A DNA stretch of 64,000 bases from Ailurus styani (GCA_002007465.1 LNAC01000103.1:224846-288845); one strand, 5' to 3'; shown: positions 1 through 14,089, numbered from the stretch's first letter. The notes: generated by a model not told the origin, from the letters alone. Made by a program: numbers and translations.

Positions 1-334
1 CAAGAGAAATATTCTTATTTGCTATGTTAGAAATATGATGGGAAAAAACAGCTGACTCTAGAATATCAAATATCTTCTCCCAACTCTGAACAATTCACTT
101 GCACCATTTGAAATTAGTGTTCATATGGGTCAAGATGATTGAGTAATGGTAAAATAACTTCAAGATAGTCATCTGTGGCCCTTCATATAACATTGGAAAA
201 AATACTAATTTCATAAGATATACTTATGAATCACCTCAACCGAGAAGCTGAGTAAAGATTCTTTTTTTACTATTATTTCCATAAACATGTACTATTCCTA
301 TAATATTGATACGTCCATAGAAGTCTTTTATCTT

Positions 335-460
335 ATGTCACTGTTATAACAACTCCATGACCTAAGTAAGATAGGGATTAATTTCTCCTATTAGTGAGGA
401 AACTGAGGCAGATGATGAGACAAAGATCACACAGTAGAATTAAAGAGAGATCTCAGGTGA
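335..460 (+). repeat. MIR-like SINE fragment
   Basis: The stretch has the MIR core pattern: a block resembling 'gaggaaactgaggc', then a degenerate 'gatcacacag' block. It is old and highly diverged, and the boundaries are approximate. Bases 1-334 hold nothing else I recognise. Confidence 0.5.
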
Positions 461-597
461 TTAGTACTAACACATCATGTAATACCCAACAATAAAAGGT
501 TACAAATAGTTTAATTTTTAAATTATGCATAATGCCAAAAATAACTATTTAATGTAAATAGTCTCTTTAAGGTAAGAAGACAATGCAAGCCAATTAT

Positions 598-800
598 ATT
601 TTTTTAAGGTTTTATTTATTTATTTGACACAGAGAAATCAGATCACAAGTAGACTGAGAGGCAGGCAGAGAGAGAGAGAGAGGAGGAAGCAGGCTCCCTG
701 CTGAGCAGAGAGCCCGATTCGGGCCTCGATCCCAGGACCCTGAGATCATGACCTGAGCCGAAGGCAGAGGCTTTAACCCACTGAGCCACCCAGGCGCCCT
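598..800 (-). mobile_element. CanSINE (tRNA-Lys SINE), young, with 14-bp target-site duplication
   Basis: The reverse complement begins with the tRNA-related head (GGGCGCCTGGGTGGCTCAGT), has the A/B-box-like body and ends in TC-rich sequence, TAAATAAATAAAA and poly-A. It is flanked by a perfect direct repeat, TGCAAGCCAATTAT, at 584-597 and 801-814, so the insertion boundaries are exact. The tail is at the left, giving minus orientation. Confidence 0.95.
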
Positions 801-1079
801 TGCAAGCCAATTATTTACTGAAGTCTAGTTGTGTCAGTGAATTGACTAATTCAGTACAAATGATATGCTATATAGATCCTATGTCAGTTTTATAAAGTAC
901 ATAGTCCCTCCTTCCTAAAGTGTTCCTGAGACAGCTTCATGACCTGAAATTTCAATTTCAATTTAAAATGCTCAAGATTAAATGTAAATTTATGGAGCAT
1001 CCTGTATCCATGCCTAATGATGTTATATTGTTAGTCTCACTGTAGTCTTGCTGATTTCACTTTCACCACTGTTTTCCAG

Positions 1080-2050
1080 GACACACATTATCTTGGTTCT
1101 CCTGAATTGGGGCTGCATTTTCTTAGTTTCTCTTGCTAGTTTACCTTCATCTTTCTAACCCCTAAATGTCAGATGGTCCCAAGTCTCATTCCTAGAATCT
1201 CTTTTTATTTCTATCTGCACTCATTCTCTAACTGGTGTGCATTCTCATGACATTAAATACTGTATATAAACCCACAGATTTCAGCTGCAATCTTAGCCAC
1301 TTCCCAGAACTTTAGACTTGTGTGTCCAATCACCTACTCATCTTCATCATTTATGGGCTTAACAGGCATCTCAAGATTAAAATGTCAAAAATCTTATTTC
1401 TTATTTCCTGCCAAAGTGCTCCTCCTCCATGTTTCCCCAACCCTCCAAGTCTCAAGCTAAAAACTTTGGAATGAGCTCTGACTTGTCTTTTCTCATGCCT
1501 CATATCCAAACACTAGGGAATCCTCTTAGTTACATTTTAAAAATAAACCTACCACCCCATCATTTCTTACAACCCTACTACTTTCCACCTCAGCCACTTT
1601 GAGCCACATTATCTAACACTTGGATGTCTGTAATAATCTCTTAACTTCCCGCTGAACAACGTTTGGTGTGTATACCACAGGGAGGGGCATCACCGGGGAG
1701 CTTGTTAGAATGCAGAATCTCAATCCTCATCCTTGATCTGGTAAAACATAATCTGCATTTTAACAAGATTCCCTGTGATTTATATGCACAATAAATTGTG
1801 AGAAAATTCATCCTAACTGCTCTCTCTGTTCCTGCTCCAGAACCTCTATAGTCCATTTTCAACACAGCAGCAACCAGAGTAATCCTTTTAAAATTATGAG
1901 AGTGATATTCTATCCCTGCTCTGCTTAAAACCCTTCATATCTTCCTATCTTACTACAAGTAGTAGCCAAAGTTTCACAGGGGCTGATATAAGGACCAGCA
2001 TACCTGGAACCTGCTACCTCTTAGCACTTAATGCCTACAACTCTCATTCA
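1080..2050 (+). repeat. L2 LINE fragment (3' ORF2 and tail region), split by a MER5-like element
   Basis: Diverged L2-type text is readable on both sides of an insertion at about 1657-1800. The left part resembles the end of the reverse-transcriptase region ('aacaggcatctcaagattaaaatgtc'-type stretch). The right part includes 'caacacagcagcaaccagagtaatcc', followed by a 'gctctgcttaaaaccct'-type block. The homology call comes from remembered consensus patterns; the outer edges are uncertain. Confidence 0.6.
1657..1800 (+). mobile_element. MER5-type hAT-Charlie DNA transposon relic
   Basis: The segment has the MER5 pattern of 'gcatcac..ggagcttgttagaatgcagaatctc' followed by 'aatctgcattttaacaag', inserted in the L2 copy. 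Non-autonomous, no coding potential. A short open frame crossing it on the minus strand is a chance ORF. Confidence 0.6.
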
Positions 2051-3751
2051 CCAAGAACCTGTTGATTGGATATGGAAAATTTCTAACTCTTCTGGGCAAT
2101 TCCTTAGCAGTCCTCTCACTATGTCTTACTTCTACAGACAGGTAACTTTACTCTGAATGTTGGGTTTAAGAGTCCTTAGCTTTTACAGAGATACACTGAA
2201 ACACAGATGTAAAGATACAATGGCTGAGATTTGCATCAACATAATATGAGAGGAGGGGAAGCAGATATGGGTATAGATGAAACAACATTGGCCACAAGGG
2301 AAAATGGTTGAAGGTTATAAGAAGATGCCTTATGTTTCCCTGTCAATGTTTGTCTATGTTTGAAATTTGTCATAGCCGAGTATTTCTAATGTATATACAT
2401 TATACAAAAATACAAAATCATTTGTTAAAATTATTTTCTTCATTTTTCCGATACCAGAATAAAATTATATGACCTCCAAGTTTAGCTCTGGTAATAACAA
2501 TGAAAAAATATGCCAGAGTAATACCCTAATAATTATTGTCCATTGTGCTTATGATTTGTCTTTCCCTAGGTTTGACTAGATTATATATCCTTGATAATGT
2601 TTCTAACAGCATATCATTTTAATGGAAGACTCTATCCCCTGTGGAATTGGGAGAAACAAATAACTATAACTACTCTGGCAGCATTAAACTTGGAGGAAAC
2701 TACTATAAATAGTTTCTTCTAGAAGAGTACTGATACCCTATTATTTAATAAGCAGCATTAGAGTTTCTCATTTACTTGGATATTTTCCTGGCACAGAGTC
2801 TGGCACATAGTAGGCAGTCAACAAGTATTAGAGGAACAAATGAATAAGACAATAAATGAATAAGTGAATAAATTAATGGTGGTGATTCTTAAAAATAAAA
2901 TCTAATCTAGTTTTTCCAGCTGTCAAAATTGAATTATGGCAAAAATTGTCCTTTCTCAAATGATTATATCAGCAAAAGAATGTGTATTTCTCACCTGGTT
3001 AAGATTGTAACTCAATATTTGTTTTAGGCTTCATTCTCAAGATAACAGATTCTAAGGTATATATTTGCATGTAGGAGGTCTGTTGGAAAGTACATGAGAG
3101 AAAAACACTTGCAAGAGTGAAGAAATCGGAACCCAGCAAAAGGAGAAATAGAACTAGGAGAGAGTTGTGACAGAGGCTTCAGTCAATCATACCTGGAGTT
3201 TTGGAGCTGGGTGGCACTTCAGTGTCCCAAAACAAGGCAAGGGAGTCAAGCATTTAAATCTAGGGGTTTTCGTGAGATAGTTGGTGGGCTGTTTTAATCT
3301 AATTAACCCTTCATGCACCTGTCACCCAATCAGGTTTTGGTTGACACACTCAACTAACTATCAGGTAGTTGTTTACATGGGAAAGGGTAGAGGGCTTCTT
3401 TCAGGGTAGTACAGAATAACAGAATGGTGTCTTTTTCCTTTTAAGGGTAGTTTCCTCTTAGGATGGGGGCCCCTTGCCCCTGCCTGCCTTTTTTTCAATT
3501 ATCCTCCATTAGTGGGAAATCCTGTTGAGTGCTGTAATCTCTGTATATTGGTACAAGTGTATGGGAAGAAGAGTAGAAGAATTATGGTATCTCCGTAATT
3601 AGCAAAAAATTCAGTGGATTGGCAGATTGGAAGTCAGAAAGGGAAAAACAAAGGAGGAACAAAATTTGAAAAGCACTGGAATTTCAGAAATAGGTACAAA
3701 TTACACATGTTCAGTGATAGCCAACAAGGTGGAGAACAGGATTGTAGACTT
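2051..3751. other. No gene seen; one L2/MIR-like 3' end at about 2785-2860
   Basis: Only the motif around 'ctggcacatagtaggcagtcaacaagtatt' (2790-2835) with a following (AATGAATA)-type tail is recognisable, as an old L2 or MIR 3' end on the plus strand. The stretch 3070-3500 has the look of an old LTR or LINE remnant, but I could not assign it. No open reading frame resembles a protein. Confidence 0.4.
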
Positions 3752-3767
3752 AAAGGTTATAGGACAG

Positions 3768-4055
3768 GTATGTGGAATTTAAGAAACAAAACAGAGGGTC
3801 ATAGGGGAAGAGAGGAAAAATAAAACAAGAGGAAATCAGAGAAGGAGACAAACCATAAGAAAGTCTTAATCATAGGAAACAAAATGAGGGTTGCTGGAGG
3901 GGAGAGTATGGATATTAAGGAGGACACATGATGTAAGGAGCACTGGGTATTATATAAGACTGATGAATCATTGACCTCTACCTCTGAAACTAATAATACA
4001 TTATATGTTAATTAATTGAATTTAAATTAAAAATAAATAAAATGTCTAAATGAAA
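3768..4055 (+). mobile_element. 5'-truncated L1 3' end with target-site duplication
   Basis: The text matches the carnivore L1 3' end, from 'tatgtggaatttaagaaac' through 'gagcactgggtattatataagactgatg' to 'ttaattaattgaatttaaatt'. It is bounded by near-identical 16-bp repeats AAAGGTTATAGGACAG (3752-3767) and AAAGGTTATAGGAGAG (4056-4071), with one mismatch. About 290 bp long, so strongly 5'-truncated. An ORF at 3614-3823 that spans the left junction is not a gene. Confidence 0.88.
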
Positions 4056-4071
4056 AAAGGTTATAGGAGAG

Positions 4072-5068
4072 ACATAAAACAGGAAAATTATAGTCATAGA
4101 AGAGAAACTAGTAATAAAAGGTTTTGGGGAGGAGAAAAGGAATTTTGACAGATCACGCAACACTTTCTCATAACTTTACAGCATTGATGATCTATGACAT
4201 GGGTGCCAAAACACAGAAACTGGTTGTAGAAAGTCGCTAATAATGGGGATAGAGGAAGGGAGCATAGTAAAAAGTCAAGGAGATGAGAGATGTTGGGGTG
4301 CCAGTGAAGACATCATTGATGTTAATACTGGAGGTCAAAGGGTGTTTATATGACTTCGTGGATCAGGACACTCTATTCCCCCGAACTACTCACCATGTTG
4401 GGGTTTTACATGAGGGGGGCAACTAGTTGTGGGGGCAGATGGGCTCAGTCTTTTTTTTAACTCTGTTAAAGCAGCCAATCCAATGTTTTAATCTAATTTA
4501 TTTTCTTTTAATTTATTTCTGCCCCCCTGGCAAGAGTTTTGCTTAGGGGAGATGGTGTGAAGCTAACTAATACGGAGAAATAGCTAAAAGTATTTCATTT
4601 TTTCTATTTTTTAAATTTTTTTCTATTTTGAAACAGAAATGGAAGATGAAAGCATTCATATTAAGAGTTTTGTAAGTTGAAAACAGGCTTCCTGTGAATC
4701 ATGTGCAAAGTGGCTGTAAAGAACAATTCAATAGAAATGGAATTGCCAAGTCATAAGAGATCACAAATTGCTCTCAATTGGGAAGCTGAATTGATCTGTG
4801 GTCTCCACATCCACAGAGGAGGATGTTTGCTGTCCTTGGCACAATAGAACAACCCTATCCAAATCACTACATCCAATCCTCAATACATTCTTTTAAGGAA
4901 CACTGACATTTTGTGCTTGTAGAGGGCAATAATGGGAGGGTACAGATGAGAAAACTAGAGTTTTTCATCTTAAACAAGACAACTCTTGAAATAGTTCAAC
5001 TGTCACCAGAGAGAAAGAGATTTGACTCAGTGCTGTAGCAGAGGGCTCTGCATATTTCATTTAATTTT
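4072..5068. other. No gene or clearly assignable repeat
   Basis: AT-rich sequence with several T-runs (4451-4458, 4598-4625). The words 'tgttttaatctaattta' (near 4484) echo a similar string at about 3290, so 3070-4500 may be one old repeat interrupted by the L1 at 3768, but I could not identify the family. Confidence 0.3.
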
Positions 5069-5081
5069 AAAAATCATGTTA

Positions 5082-6337
<1,256 letters not shown>

Positions 6338-6734
6338 AAAAATCATGTTAGCTAGCTATTTTAAAATATATATATTAAAAGACCATTCAGAACTTCAGGG
6401 GAAGATGGTGGAGTAGGAGGACCCTAAACTCAACTTGGCCCAGGGATGCAACTAGATAACATCTGTAGTGTGTAAATAACCCAGATAGTGAAATGAAGCC
6501 TGGCAGAATAGACTCTCCACAACTAAATGTAGAGAAGAGAGTAGGAAGGGCAGAGACAGCTGGGAGCTAAAAGGACCAGCAGTGCTGTCCGTGGAAGGGA
6601 GGAACCCTGTGGGCACAGAACGCTTGAGAGAATGGGAGAGAGAAAGGCCCTTGCATCAGGACCCCAAGGCACAAGGAACCACCATAGAGAGGAAAAATCC
6701 CTGTAATATTTGGCTTTGAAAAGAAGAGGGTCCT

Positions 6735-6920
6735 GGGGCACCTGGGTGGCTCAGTGGATTAAGCCTCTGCCTTTGGCTCAGGTCATGATCTCAGGGTCCT
6801 GGGATCAAGCCCCGCATCGGGCTCCCTGCTCAGTGGGGAGCCTGCTTCATGCTCTCTCTCTGCCTGCTTGTGCTCTCTTTCTCTCTGTCAAATAAATAAA
6901 TAAAATCTTTAAAAAAAAAA
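6735..6920 (+). mobile_element. CanSINE nested in L1 5'UTR
   Basis: Head 'ggggcacctgggtggctcag', TC-rich block, (AAATA)n AATCTTT and poly-A. An imperfect direct repeat, about 'aagagggtcct' on the left and 'aagagggccct' on the right (6919-6930), marks the insertion. Confidence 0.92.
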
Positions 6921-6943
6921 AGAGGGCCCTAATTTCTTGAATT

Positions 6944-7147
6944 CTTTTTTTTTTTAAAAGATTTTTATTTATTTTAGGAAGAGTGAGCAAGCACAAGCAG
7001 GGGCAGGGACAGAGGGAAAAGGACAGAGAGAATCCTCAAACAGACTCCTGTGGAGCCTGCGGCAGGGCTTGATCCCCGGACTCTGAGATCATGACCTGAG
7101 CTGAAATCAAGAGTCAGTTGCTTAACTGACCGAGCCTCCCAAATGCC
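6944..7147 (-). mobile_element. CanSINE (older copy), minus strand, nested in L1
   Basis: Poly-T start (6948-6957) with 'aagatttttatttatttt', then the body. It ends with the reverse-complemented head 'gaccgagcctcccaaatgcccc'. More diverged than its neighbours. Only about 25 bp separate it from the plus-strand SINE at 6735-6920, so the pair forms an inverted SINE repeat. Confidence 0.88.
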
Positions 7148-7579
7148 CCTCACTTCTGAAATTATTACAACCAGCTGGGCTTAACACCTGGAACTTTAAA
7201 AATCAGTGGGCTTGGCTCTGGGATGGCCAAGAGGGTAAAGTCCCCACATTTAAAGAGACAGCACAACAAACAGCCCCACAGAGATTCTGCACAGAAGCAG
7301 CAGTTTGATTTGCTACAGGATGTTTTGTTATATTCAGAACGATTTGTTAACTAATCTCAGAGCCTGTGGTAGGTGACCAGGGATCACTGGGGGACTTCTC
7401 CAAGAACAAAGGGATTGACAGGCACAATTTCTCTCCCTCTCTCCAAGCCTACGCAAACCGACACTTGCAGGAACTAGTGCTATGCCTAATTTGCTAACTG
7501 TGCACCCCACCCACACGTTCTCCTAGGGTACTACCCCTTCCAATAGGCTCTTGACCAGAGCCCATCCAAAGTGATGTCA

Positions 7580-7792
7580 TGGGACGCCTGGGTGGCTCAG
7601 TGGGTTAAAGCTTCTACCTTCGGCTCAGGTCATGATCTCAGGGTCCTGAGATCGAGCCCTGCATCAGGATCCCTGCTCAGCGGGGAGCCTGCTTCCTCCT
7701 CTCTCTCTGCCTGCCTCTCTGCCTACTTGTAATCTCTCTCTGTGTCAAATAAATAAATAAAATCTTTAAAAAAAACAAACAAAACAAAAAAA
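7580..7792 (+). mobile_element. CanSINE, mustelid-type 3' block, with 12-bp TSD
   Basis: Full-length copy with 'ctgcctacttgtaatctctctctgtg' before the AATAAA-rich tail. Perfect direct repeats AAAGTGATGTCA at 7568-7579 and 7793-7804. Confidence 0.95.
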
Positions 7793-8314
7793 AAAGTGAT
7801 GTCACAATCCTGGCAGTGTGTAAGCAGCTCTAACACGGAACAGCACCACTCTAAAGTGACTCCTGCCCCAGGGAGAAGGGAAGACACTACACACACCACT
7901 TTGATTGTAGCTCCAGAAGTGGGTGCAGAGCAGACAGCTGGTCTGACTGCAGGCCACACTAACCAATGAAACCTTTCCAGGGCAAAACACAGGGAAAGTA
8001 CGTGCAGTTTGATGTTACTGCATCTCTGGCAAATGCCTGGTCTGACTCAACTCAAGCCCAGATTGGCCCACTAACAATTCAGGGACAAAACCATGCCCAC
8101 AACAGGCAAAGAAAGACCATTGCAGACAACTGGAGTGAAGGTAAAAGCAGCTCAGTCACAACAGAAGCGTGCACAAAACACACGTAGGAGATACCCATGA
8201 AGCACCAGGTTCTGGAGAACACAGAACAATTCACTGCAGGGCACTACCTTCAAAAACAGGAGACAAAGCTGACTTTCCTTACACAAAGAAGCAGAACACA
8301 GAGAGTTAGGCAAA

Positions 8315-9437
8315 ATGAAGAGACAGAAGAATATGTCCCAAATGAAAGAATAGGACAAAATCATAGCGAGAGACCTTAACAATACAGAGATAAATATGTC
8401 TAATAGAGAAGTTAAAGTAATAGTCATAAAGATACTGACTGGACTTGAGAAAAGAGTGGAAAACATTAGTGAGACCCTTAACAATTAGATACGGAAGATA
8501 AAAAGAAACCAAAGATGAAGACCAAAATAACCGAAATTAAAAACACACTAGATAGAATAAATAGTAGACTAGAGGGAAGCAGAAGAATGAATCAGTGACC
8601 TAGAAGACAGAGTAATAGAAAGCAACTAACTTGAACATAAAAGAGAAAAAATAATGATAATAAATGAAAATATACTTAGGGAACACAACAGCACCATCAA
8701 GCATAATAACATTCACATTACAGGGATCCCAGAAGGAGAAGAGAGAGAGAAGAGAGCAGAAAATTTATTTGAAGAAATACTAAGTGAAAACTTCCTGAAT
8801 CTGGGGAAGGAGACAGAAATCCAGATCCAGGAGACCCAGAAAAACTCCCAAAAAAATCAACCCAAGGCAGTTCCCACGAAGACACACAGTAACTAAAATG
8901 CCAAAGAGCAGTGATAAACAGAGAATTTTAAAAGCAGCTAGAGAGGGCGCCTGGGTGGCTCAGTGGGTTAAAGCCGCTGCCTTCGGCTCAGGTCATGATC
9001 CCAGGGTCCTGGGATCGAGGCCCACATCGGGCTCTCTGCTCAGTGGGGAGCCTGCTTCCTCCTCTCTCCTCTCTCTCTGCCTGCCTCTCTGCCTACTTGT
9101 AATCTCTCTCTCACTGTCAAATGAATAAATAAAATCTTAAAAATAAATAAATAAATAAATAAAAAATAAAAGCAGCTAGAGAAAAGAAAACAGTTACGTA
9201 TAAGGGAAACACCATAAAGCTATCAGCTGACTTTTCAGCAGGAACTTTGAAGGCCAGAAGAGAGTGGTATCATATATTTAAAGAGCTGAAAGAAAAACCA
9301 CACAGACAAGACTGCTCTATCCAGCAAGACTATCAGAATAGAAGGAGGGATAAGGAGTTCTCCAGACAAACCAAAGTTAAAGGAATTCATCACCACTAAA
9401 CCAGCCCTAAAAGAAATGTTGAAGGGGACTCTTTTAG
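8315..9437 (+). pseudogene. L1 ORF1 relic (RNA-binding chaperone, broken)
   Basis: The ATG at 8315 begins the L1 ORF1 pattern (Met-Lys-Arg-Gln-Lys start). It runs through a charged coiled-coil-like region and then an RRM-like block whose best surviving piece is 8654-8896 (contains NNIHITGIPEGEEREK, typical of L1 ORF1p). The expected stop position reads TAG at 9435-9437. The frame is broken by several stops and by a SINE (8945-9167 plus its duplicated target). ORF1p normally binds L1 RNA as a trimer; this copy cannot encode it. Confidence 0.85.
8945..9167 (+). mobile_element. CanSINE inserted in L1 ORF1, with perfect 15-bp TSD
   Basis: Full-length mustelid-type copy ending in a (AATA)n tail. 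Perfect direct repeats AAAAGCAGCTAGAGA at 8930-8944 and 9168-9182. The repeat is itself ORF1 sequence, so the SINE postdates the L1. Confidence 0.96.
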
Positions 9438-10212
9438 TGGAAAGGAAAGACCATGTAGTAGGAGTATGAAAAGTAGGAAGCACAAAAGTAGTAAAAATAA
9501 ATATAGTTATAAATATCAGTCAAGGGATTCACAATAAATGGGTGTAAAGTAGAACACCATATACCCAATACATGGTGGGGGGTGGGGCGGGGAAGAAGAG
9601 TAAAGTATGGGTTCAAACTTCAGCGACCATTAACTTAATATAGACTGTTATATGCAAAACATGTTATATGAAAATATGGTAACCACAAATCAAAAAGTAA
9701 TAAATATGCAAGAAATAAAGAGAAAGGAATCCAAATATATCACTAAAGAAAATTAGCAAACCATGAGAGAAGAGAGCAAGAGAAGAAAGGAACAAAAAAG
9801 AAATACAGAACAACCATAAAACAAGTAACATATCTATCAATAATTACTTTGAATTAAAATACTGCAATTGGAAGACACAGGGTGACAAGATGGATAAAAA
9901 AAAGCAACATCTATCTCTATGCTGCTTACAAGAAACTCATTTCAGATCTAAAGACACATGCAGATTGAAACTGAAAGGATGGAAAAACATTTATCATGCA
10001 AATGGAAGTGAAAAGAAAGCCAGGTAGCGATATTTATAATGGCTAAAATAGACTTTAAAACAAAGACTGTAACAAGAGACAAAGAAGGACTTTATATAAT
10101 CCTAAAAGGAACAATCCAATAGGAAGACATAACAATTGTAAGTATTTATTGACCCAACATGGGAACACCCAAATGTATCAAGCAGCTAATAACAAACATA
10201 AAGGAAGTAATT

Positions 10213-10413
10213 AAGAGGTGTCTGGGTGGCTCAGTTGGTTAAGCATCCAACTCTTGATTTCAGCTCAGGTCATGTTCTCAGGGTTGCAAGATTGAGCCCT
10301 ACGTCAGGCTCCACGCTCATCGCAGAATCTGCATGAGATGCTCTCTCTTCTTCTTCCTCTGCCCCTCCCCTGCTGGTGCACACTCTAAATAAATAAAATC
10401 TTTTTTAAAAAAT
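10213..10413 (+). mobile_element. CanSINE (older, diverged) nested in L1 ORF2
   Basis: Head 'ggtgtctgggtggctcagttggttaagcatcc', diverged TC-rich block, tail AAATAAATAAAATCTTTTTT. No mustelid-specific 3' block, so an older subfamily. Boundaries approximate. Confidence 0.88.
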
Positions 10414-12498
10414 AATTGATAGTCAGACAATAATTATAGGGAACTTTAACATTTCACTTATATCAATGAATACATCATGCAAACAGAAAATCAACAAGGA
10501 AATAGTGGCTTTGAATGATATGTTGGACCAGATGGATCTAACAGATATGTTCAGAATATTCTATTCTAAAACAGCAAAATAAACATTCTTTTTGAGTGCA
10601 CGTGGAACATTCTCCAGAACAGGCTACAAAACAAGTCTTAACAAATTCATACCATACAGCTTTTCTGACCACAATGCTATGAAACTAGAAATCAACCACA
10701 AGAAAAAATCTGGAAAGAACACAAGTATGTGGACATTAAATAATGTGCTACTAAACAATGAATGGCTCAACCAAGAAATCAAAAAGGAAATTTAAAAAGT
10801 ACATGGAAAGAAATTAAAATGAAAACACAATGGTCCAAAATTTCTGGGATGCAGCAAAAACAATTCTAAGAGGGAAGTTTATAGCAATAGAGCCTACCTC
10901 AAGAAGCAAGAAAAAGCTCAGATAAACAACATAATCTTAAAACAGAAGGAGCTAGAAAAAGAACAACAAACAAATCCCAAAACTAGAAAGAAGGATATAA
11001 TAAAGATTAGAGAGAGCAGAAATAAATGCAATAGACCTAAAAAAACAATAGAACAGATCAATGAAACCGGGAGTGGGTTCTTTGAAAAGATCAACAAAAC
11101 TGATAAACCTTCGGCCACAGTTACCCAAAGAGTGAGAGAGGACTCAAACAAAATCAGAAATGAAAGCGGAGAAATAACTGACATCACAGGAATACAAAGT
11201 ATTATAAGAAAATATTATGAAAAATTATATTCCAACAAATTGGACAACCTAGAAGAAACGGATAAATTCCTAGAAATGTACAAACTCCCAAAATTGAATC
11301 AGGAAGAAACAGAAAATTGGAACAAACTGATTACCAGCAATAAAATTGGATCAGTAATCAAAAAACTTCTAGCAATCAAAAGTCCAGAAGAAGATGACTT
11401 CACAGGTGAATTCTACAAAACATTTAAAGAGGAGCTAATACCTATTCTTCTCAAACTATTTAAAGAAAAAAAATAGAAGAGGAAGGAAAGCTTCCGAATT
11501 CATTCTATGAGGCCATCATAACCCTGATACCAAAACAAGATAAACACACTACAGAATAAGAGAACTACAGGCCAATTATCTCTGATGAACACAGATGCAA
11601 AAATCCTCAGCAAAATATTAGCAAACTGAATCCAACAATACATTAAAGAAATCATTCACCATGATCAAGTGGGATTTATTCCTGAGATGCAAGTGTGGCT
11701 CAATATTCACAAATCAACATGATATATCACATCAACAAGAGAAGAGATAAAAAACATATGGTCATTTCAATGGATGCAGAAAAATCATCTGACAAAGTAT
11801 AATGTCTAATTCGTGATTTAAAAAACCCATAAAACAAACCCTCAACAATGTAGGTTTAGAGGGAACATGCCTCAGCATAATAAAGGCCATATAGAAAACC
11901 CATAACTAACACCATACTCATTGGTGAAAAGCTGAGAGACTTTCCCCTAAGATCAGGAACAAGACAAGGATATCCACTCTCACCACTTTTTTCCAACATA
12001 ATACTGGAAGTCCTAGCCACAGCATTTAGACAAGAGAAAGAAATAAAAGGCATCCAGATTGCTAAAGAAGAAGTAAAGCTTTGACTATTTACAGATGACA
12101 TGATACTATATATCAAAAACTCTAAAGACCCCACCAAGAAAATTACAAGACCTGATAAGTGAATTCAGGAAGGTTGAAGGATACAAAATCAATATACAGA
12201 AATCTGTTGCATTTCTATACGTCAATAATGAAGTAGCAGGAAAAAAAAATTAAGAATACAATCCCATTTATAATTGTACCAAAAACAATAAAATACCTAG
12301 GAATGAAAAAAAAAAATACCTAGGAATAGATTTAACCAAAGAGGTGAAAGATCTATACTCTGAAAACTATAAAATATTGATGAAAGAAATTGAAGATGAC
12401 AGAAACAAATGGAAAGATATTTCATTCTCATGGATTGGAAGAACAAATATTGTTAAAATGTCCATTCTACCCAAAGAATCTACAGATTTAAATATCTT

Positions 12499-12694
12499 TT
12501 TTTTTTTTAAGATTTTGTTTATTTATTTGATGGAGAGAGACAGCGAGAGAAGGAACACAAGCAGGGGGAGTGGGTGAGGGAGAAGCAGGCTTCCTGCTGA
12601 GCAGGGTGCCTAATGTGGGACTTGATCCCAGGACCCTGGGATCATGACCTGAGCCAAAGGCAGACGCTTAAGGACTGAGCCACCCAGACGCCCC
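12499..12694 (-). mobile_element. CanSINE, minus strand, nested in L1 ORF2
   Basis: Poly-T and 'aagattttgtttatttatttga' at the left, reverse-complemented head 'gagccacccagacgcccc' at the right. Flanks share an imperfect repeat (TAAATATCTTT / TAAATAGCATCTTT). Confidence 0.92.
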
Positions 12695-13237
12695 TAAATA
12701 GCATCTTTGACAGAACTAAAAAAAACATCCTAAAATTTATATGGAAACACAAAAGACCCTAAATAGATGAAGAAATCTTGGAAAAGGAAGAATGAAACTG
12801 GAGGTAGTCCAATCCCAAATTTTAAGTTATACTACAAAGCTGTAGTAATGAAAACAATATGGTACTGGCACACAAATAGACACATAGATACATAGAACAG
12901 AATAGAAAGCCCAGAAATAAACCCATGATTTTATGGTCAATTAATTTTCAACACAGAAGGCCAGAATATGCAATGGGCAAAAAGTCTCGTTAACAGATGG
13001 TTTTGGGGAAACTGGACAGCTACATGCAAAAGAACGAAACTGGACCACTTTCTTCACCATACGCAAAAGTAAACTCAAAATGGATTAAGGACCTAAATGT
13101 GAGACCTGAAACTAAAAAATCCTAGAAGAGAGTGAAGACATTGGCCATAGTAACATTTTTCTATATATGTCTCCTGAGGCAAGGGAAACAAAAGCAAAAA
13201 TAAACTACTGAGGTTATGTTTAAAAAAAAAAGCTCCT

Positions 13238-13401
13238 GGGCGCCTGGGTGGCTCAGTGGGTTAAATCCTCTGCCTTCGGCTCAGGTCATTATCCCAGGGT
13301 CCTGGGATTGAGGCCCGCATCGGGCTCTCTGCTTAGCGGAGAGCCTGCCTCCTCCTCTCTCTCTGCCTACTTGTGATCTCTCTCTCTCTCTGTCAAATAA
13401 A
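13238..13401 (+). mobile_element. CanSINE, mustelid-type, nested in L1 ORF2
   Basis: Short young copy ending 'tctctgcctacttgtgatctctc...tgtcaaataa'. Flanking A-rich direct repeats ending in AGCTCCT (13231-13237 and 13411-13417) mark the insertion. Confidence 0.93.
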
Positions 13402-14032
13402 AAAAAAAAAAGCTCCTACATAGCAAAGGAAAAAGTCAACAAAACTAAAATACAACCTATTGAATGGGAGAATATATTTGCAAATGACATATTCAATAAA
13501 GGGTTAGTATCCAAAGTATATGAAGAACTTATACAAGTCAATACTGGAAAATAAACAGATACTCCAATTAAAAATGGGCAGAAGACAGGAGCAGACATTT
13601 CTCCAAAGAAGACATACAGTTGGCCAACAGACATGAAAAGGTGCTCGAGATCACAATTGTCAGGGAAATGCAAATCAAAACCACAATGAGTTATCACCTC
13701 ACATCTCTCAGAATGGCTAAAATAAAAAACACAAGAAACATGTGTTGCTAAGGATATGGAGAAAAAGAAATGCTTATGTACTATTGGTAGGAATGCAAAC
13801 TGGTGCAGCCGCTGTGGAAAACAGTATAGAGGATCTTCAAGCACTAAAGATAGGATTATGCTACTATCCAGTAATCACACTACTGTATATTTCCCCAAAA
13901 ATACAAAATACTAACTTAAAGGGATGCATGCACAACTATGTTTTTTGCAATATTATTTACAATAGCCTAACTGTGGAAGCCACCCAGATGTCTATGGATA
14001 GATGTAGATGAATGGATAAAGACAGATAGACA

Positions 14033-14089
<57 letters not shown>
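14033..14089 (+). repeat. (ATAG)n tetranucleotide microsatellite
   Basis: About 14 uninterrupted ATAG units, lying inside the ORF2 3' part of the L1. Probably arose by slippage from the 'gatagatag' seed in the element. Likely length-polymorphic. Confidence 0.95.

Noticed and set aside
14033..14089. Considered as a CRISPR-like or satellite array
   Set aside because: A plain ATAG tetranucleotide microsatellite in an L1.
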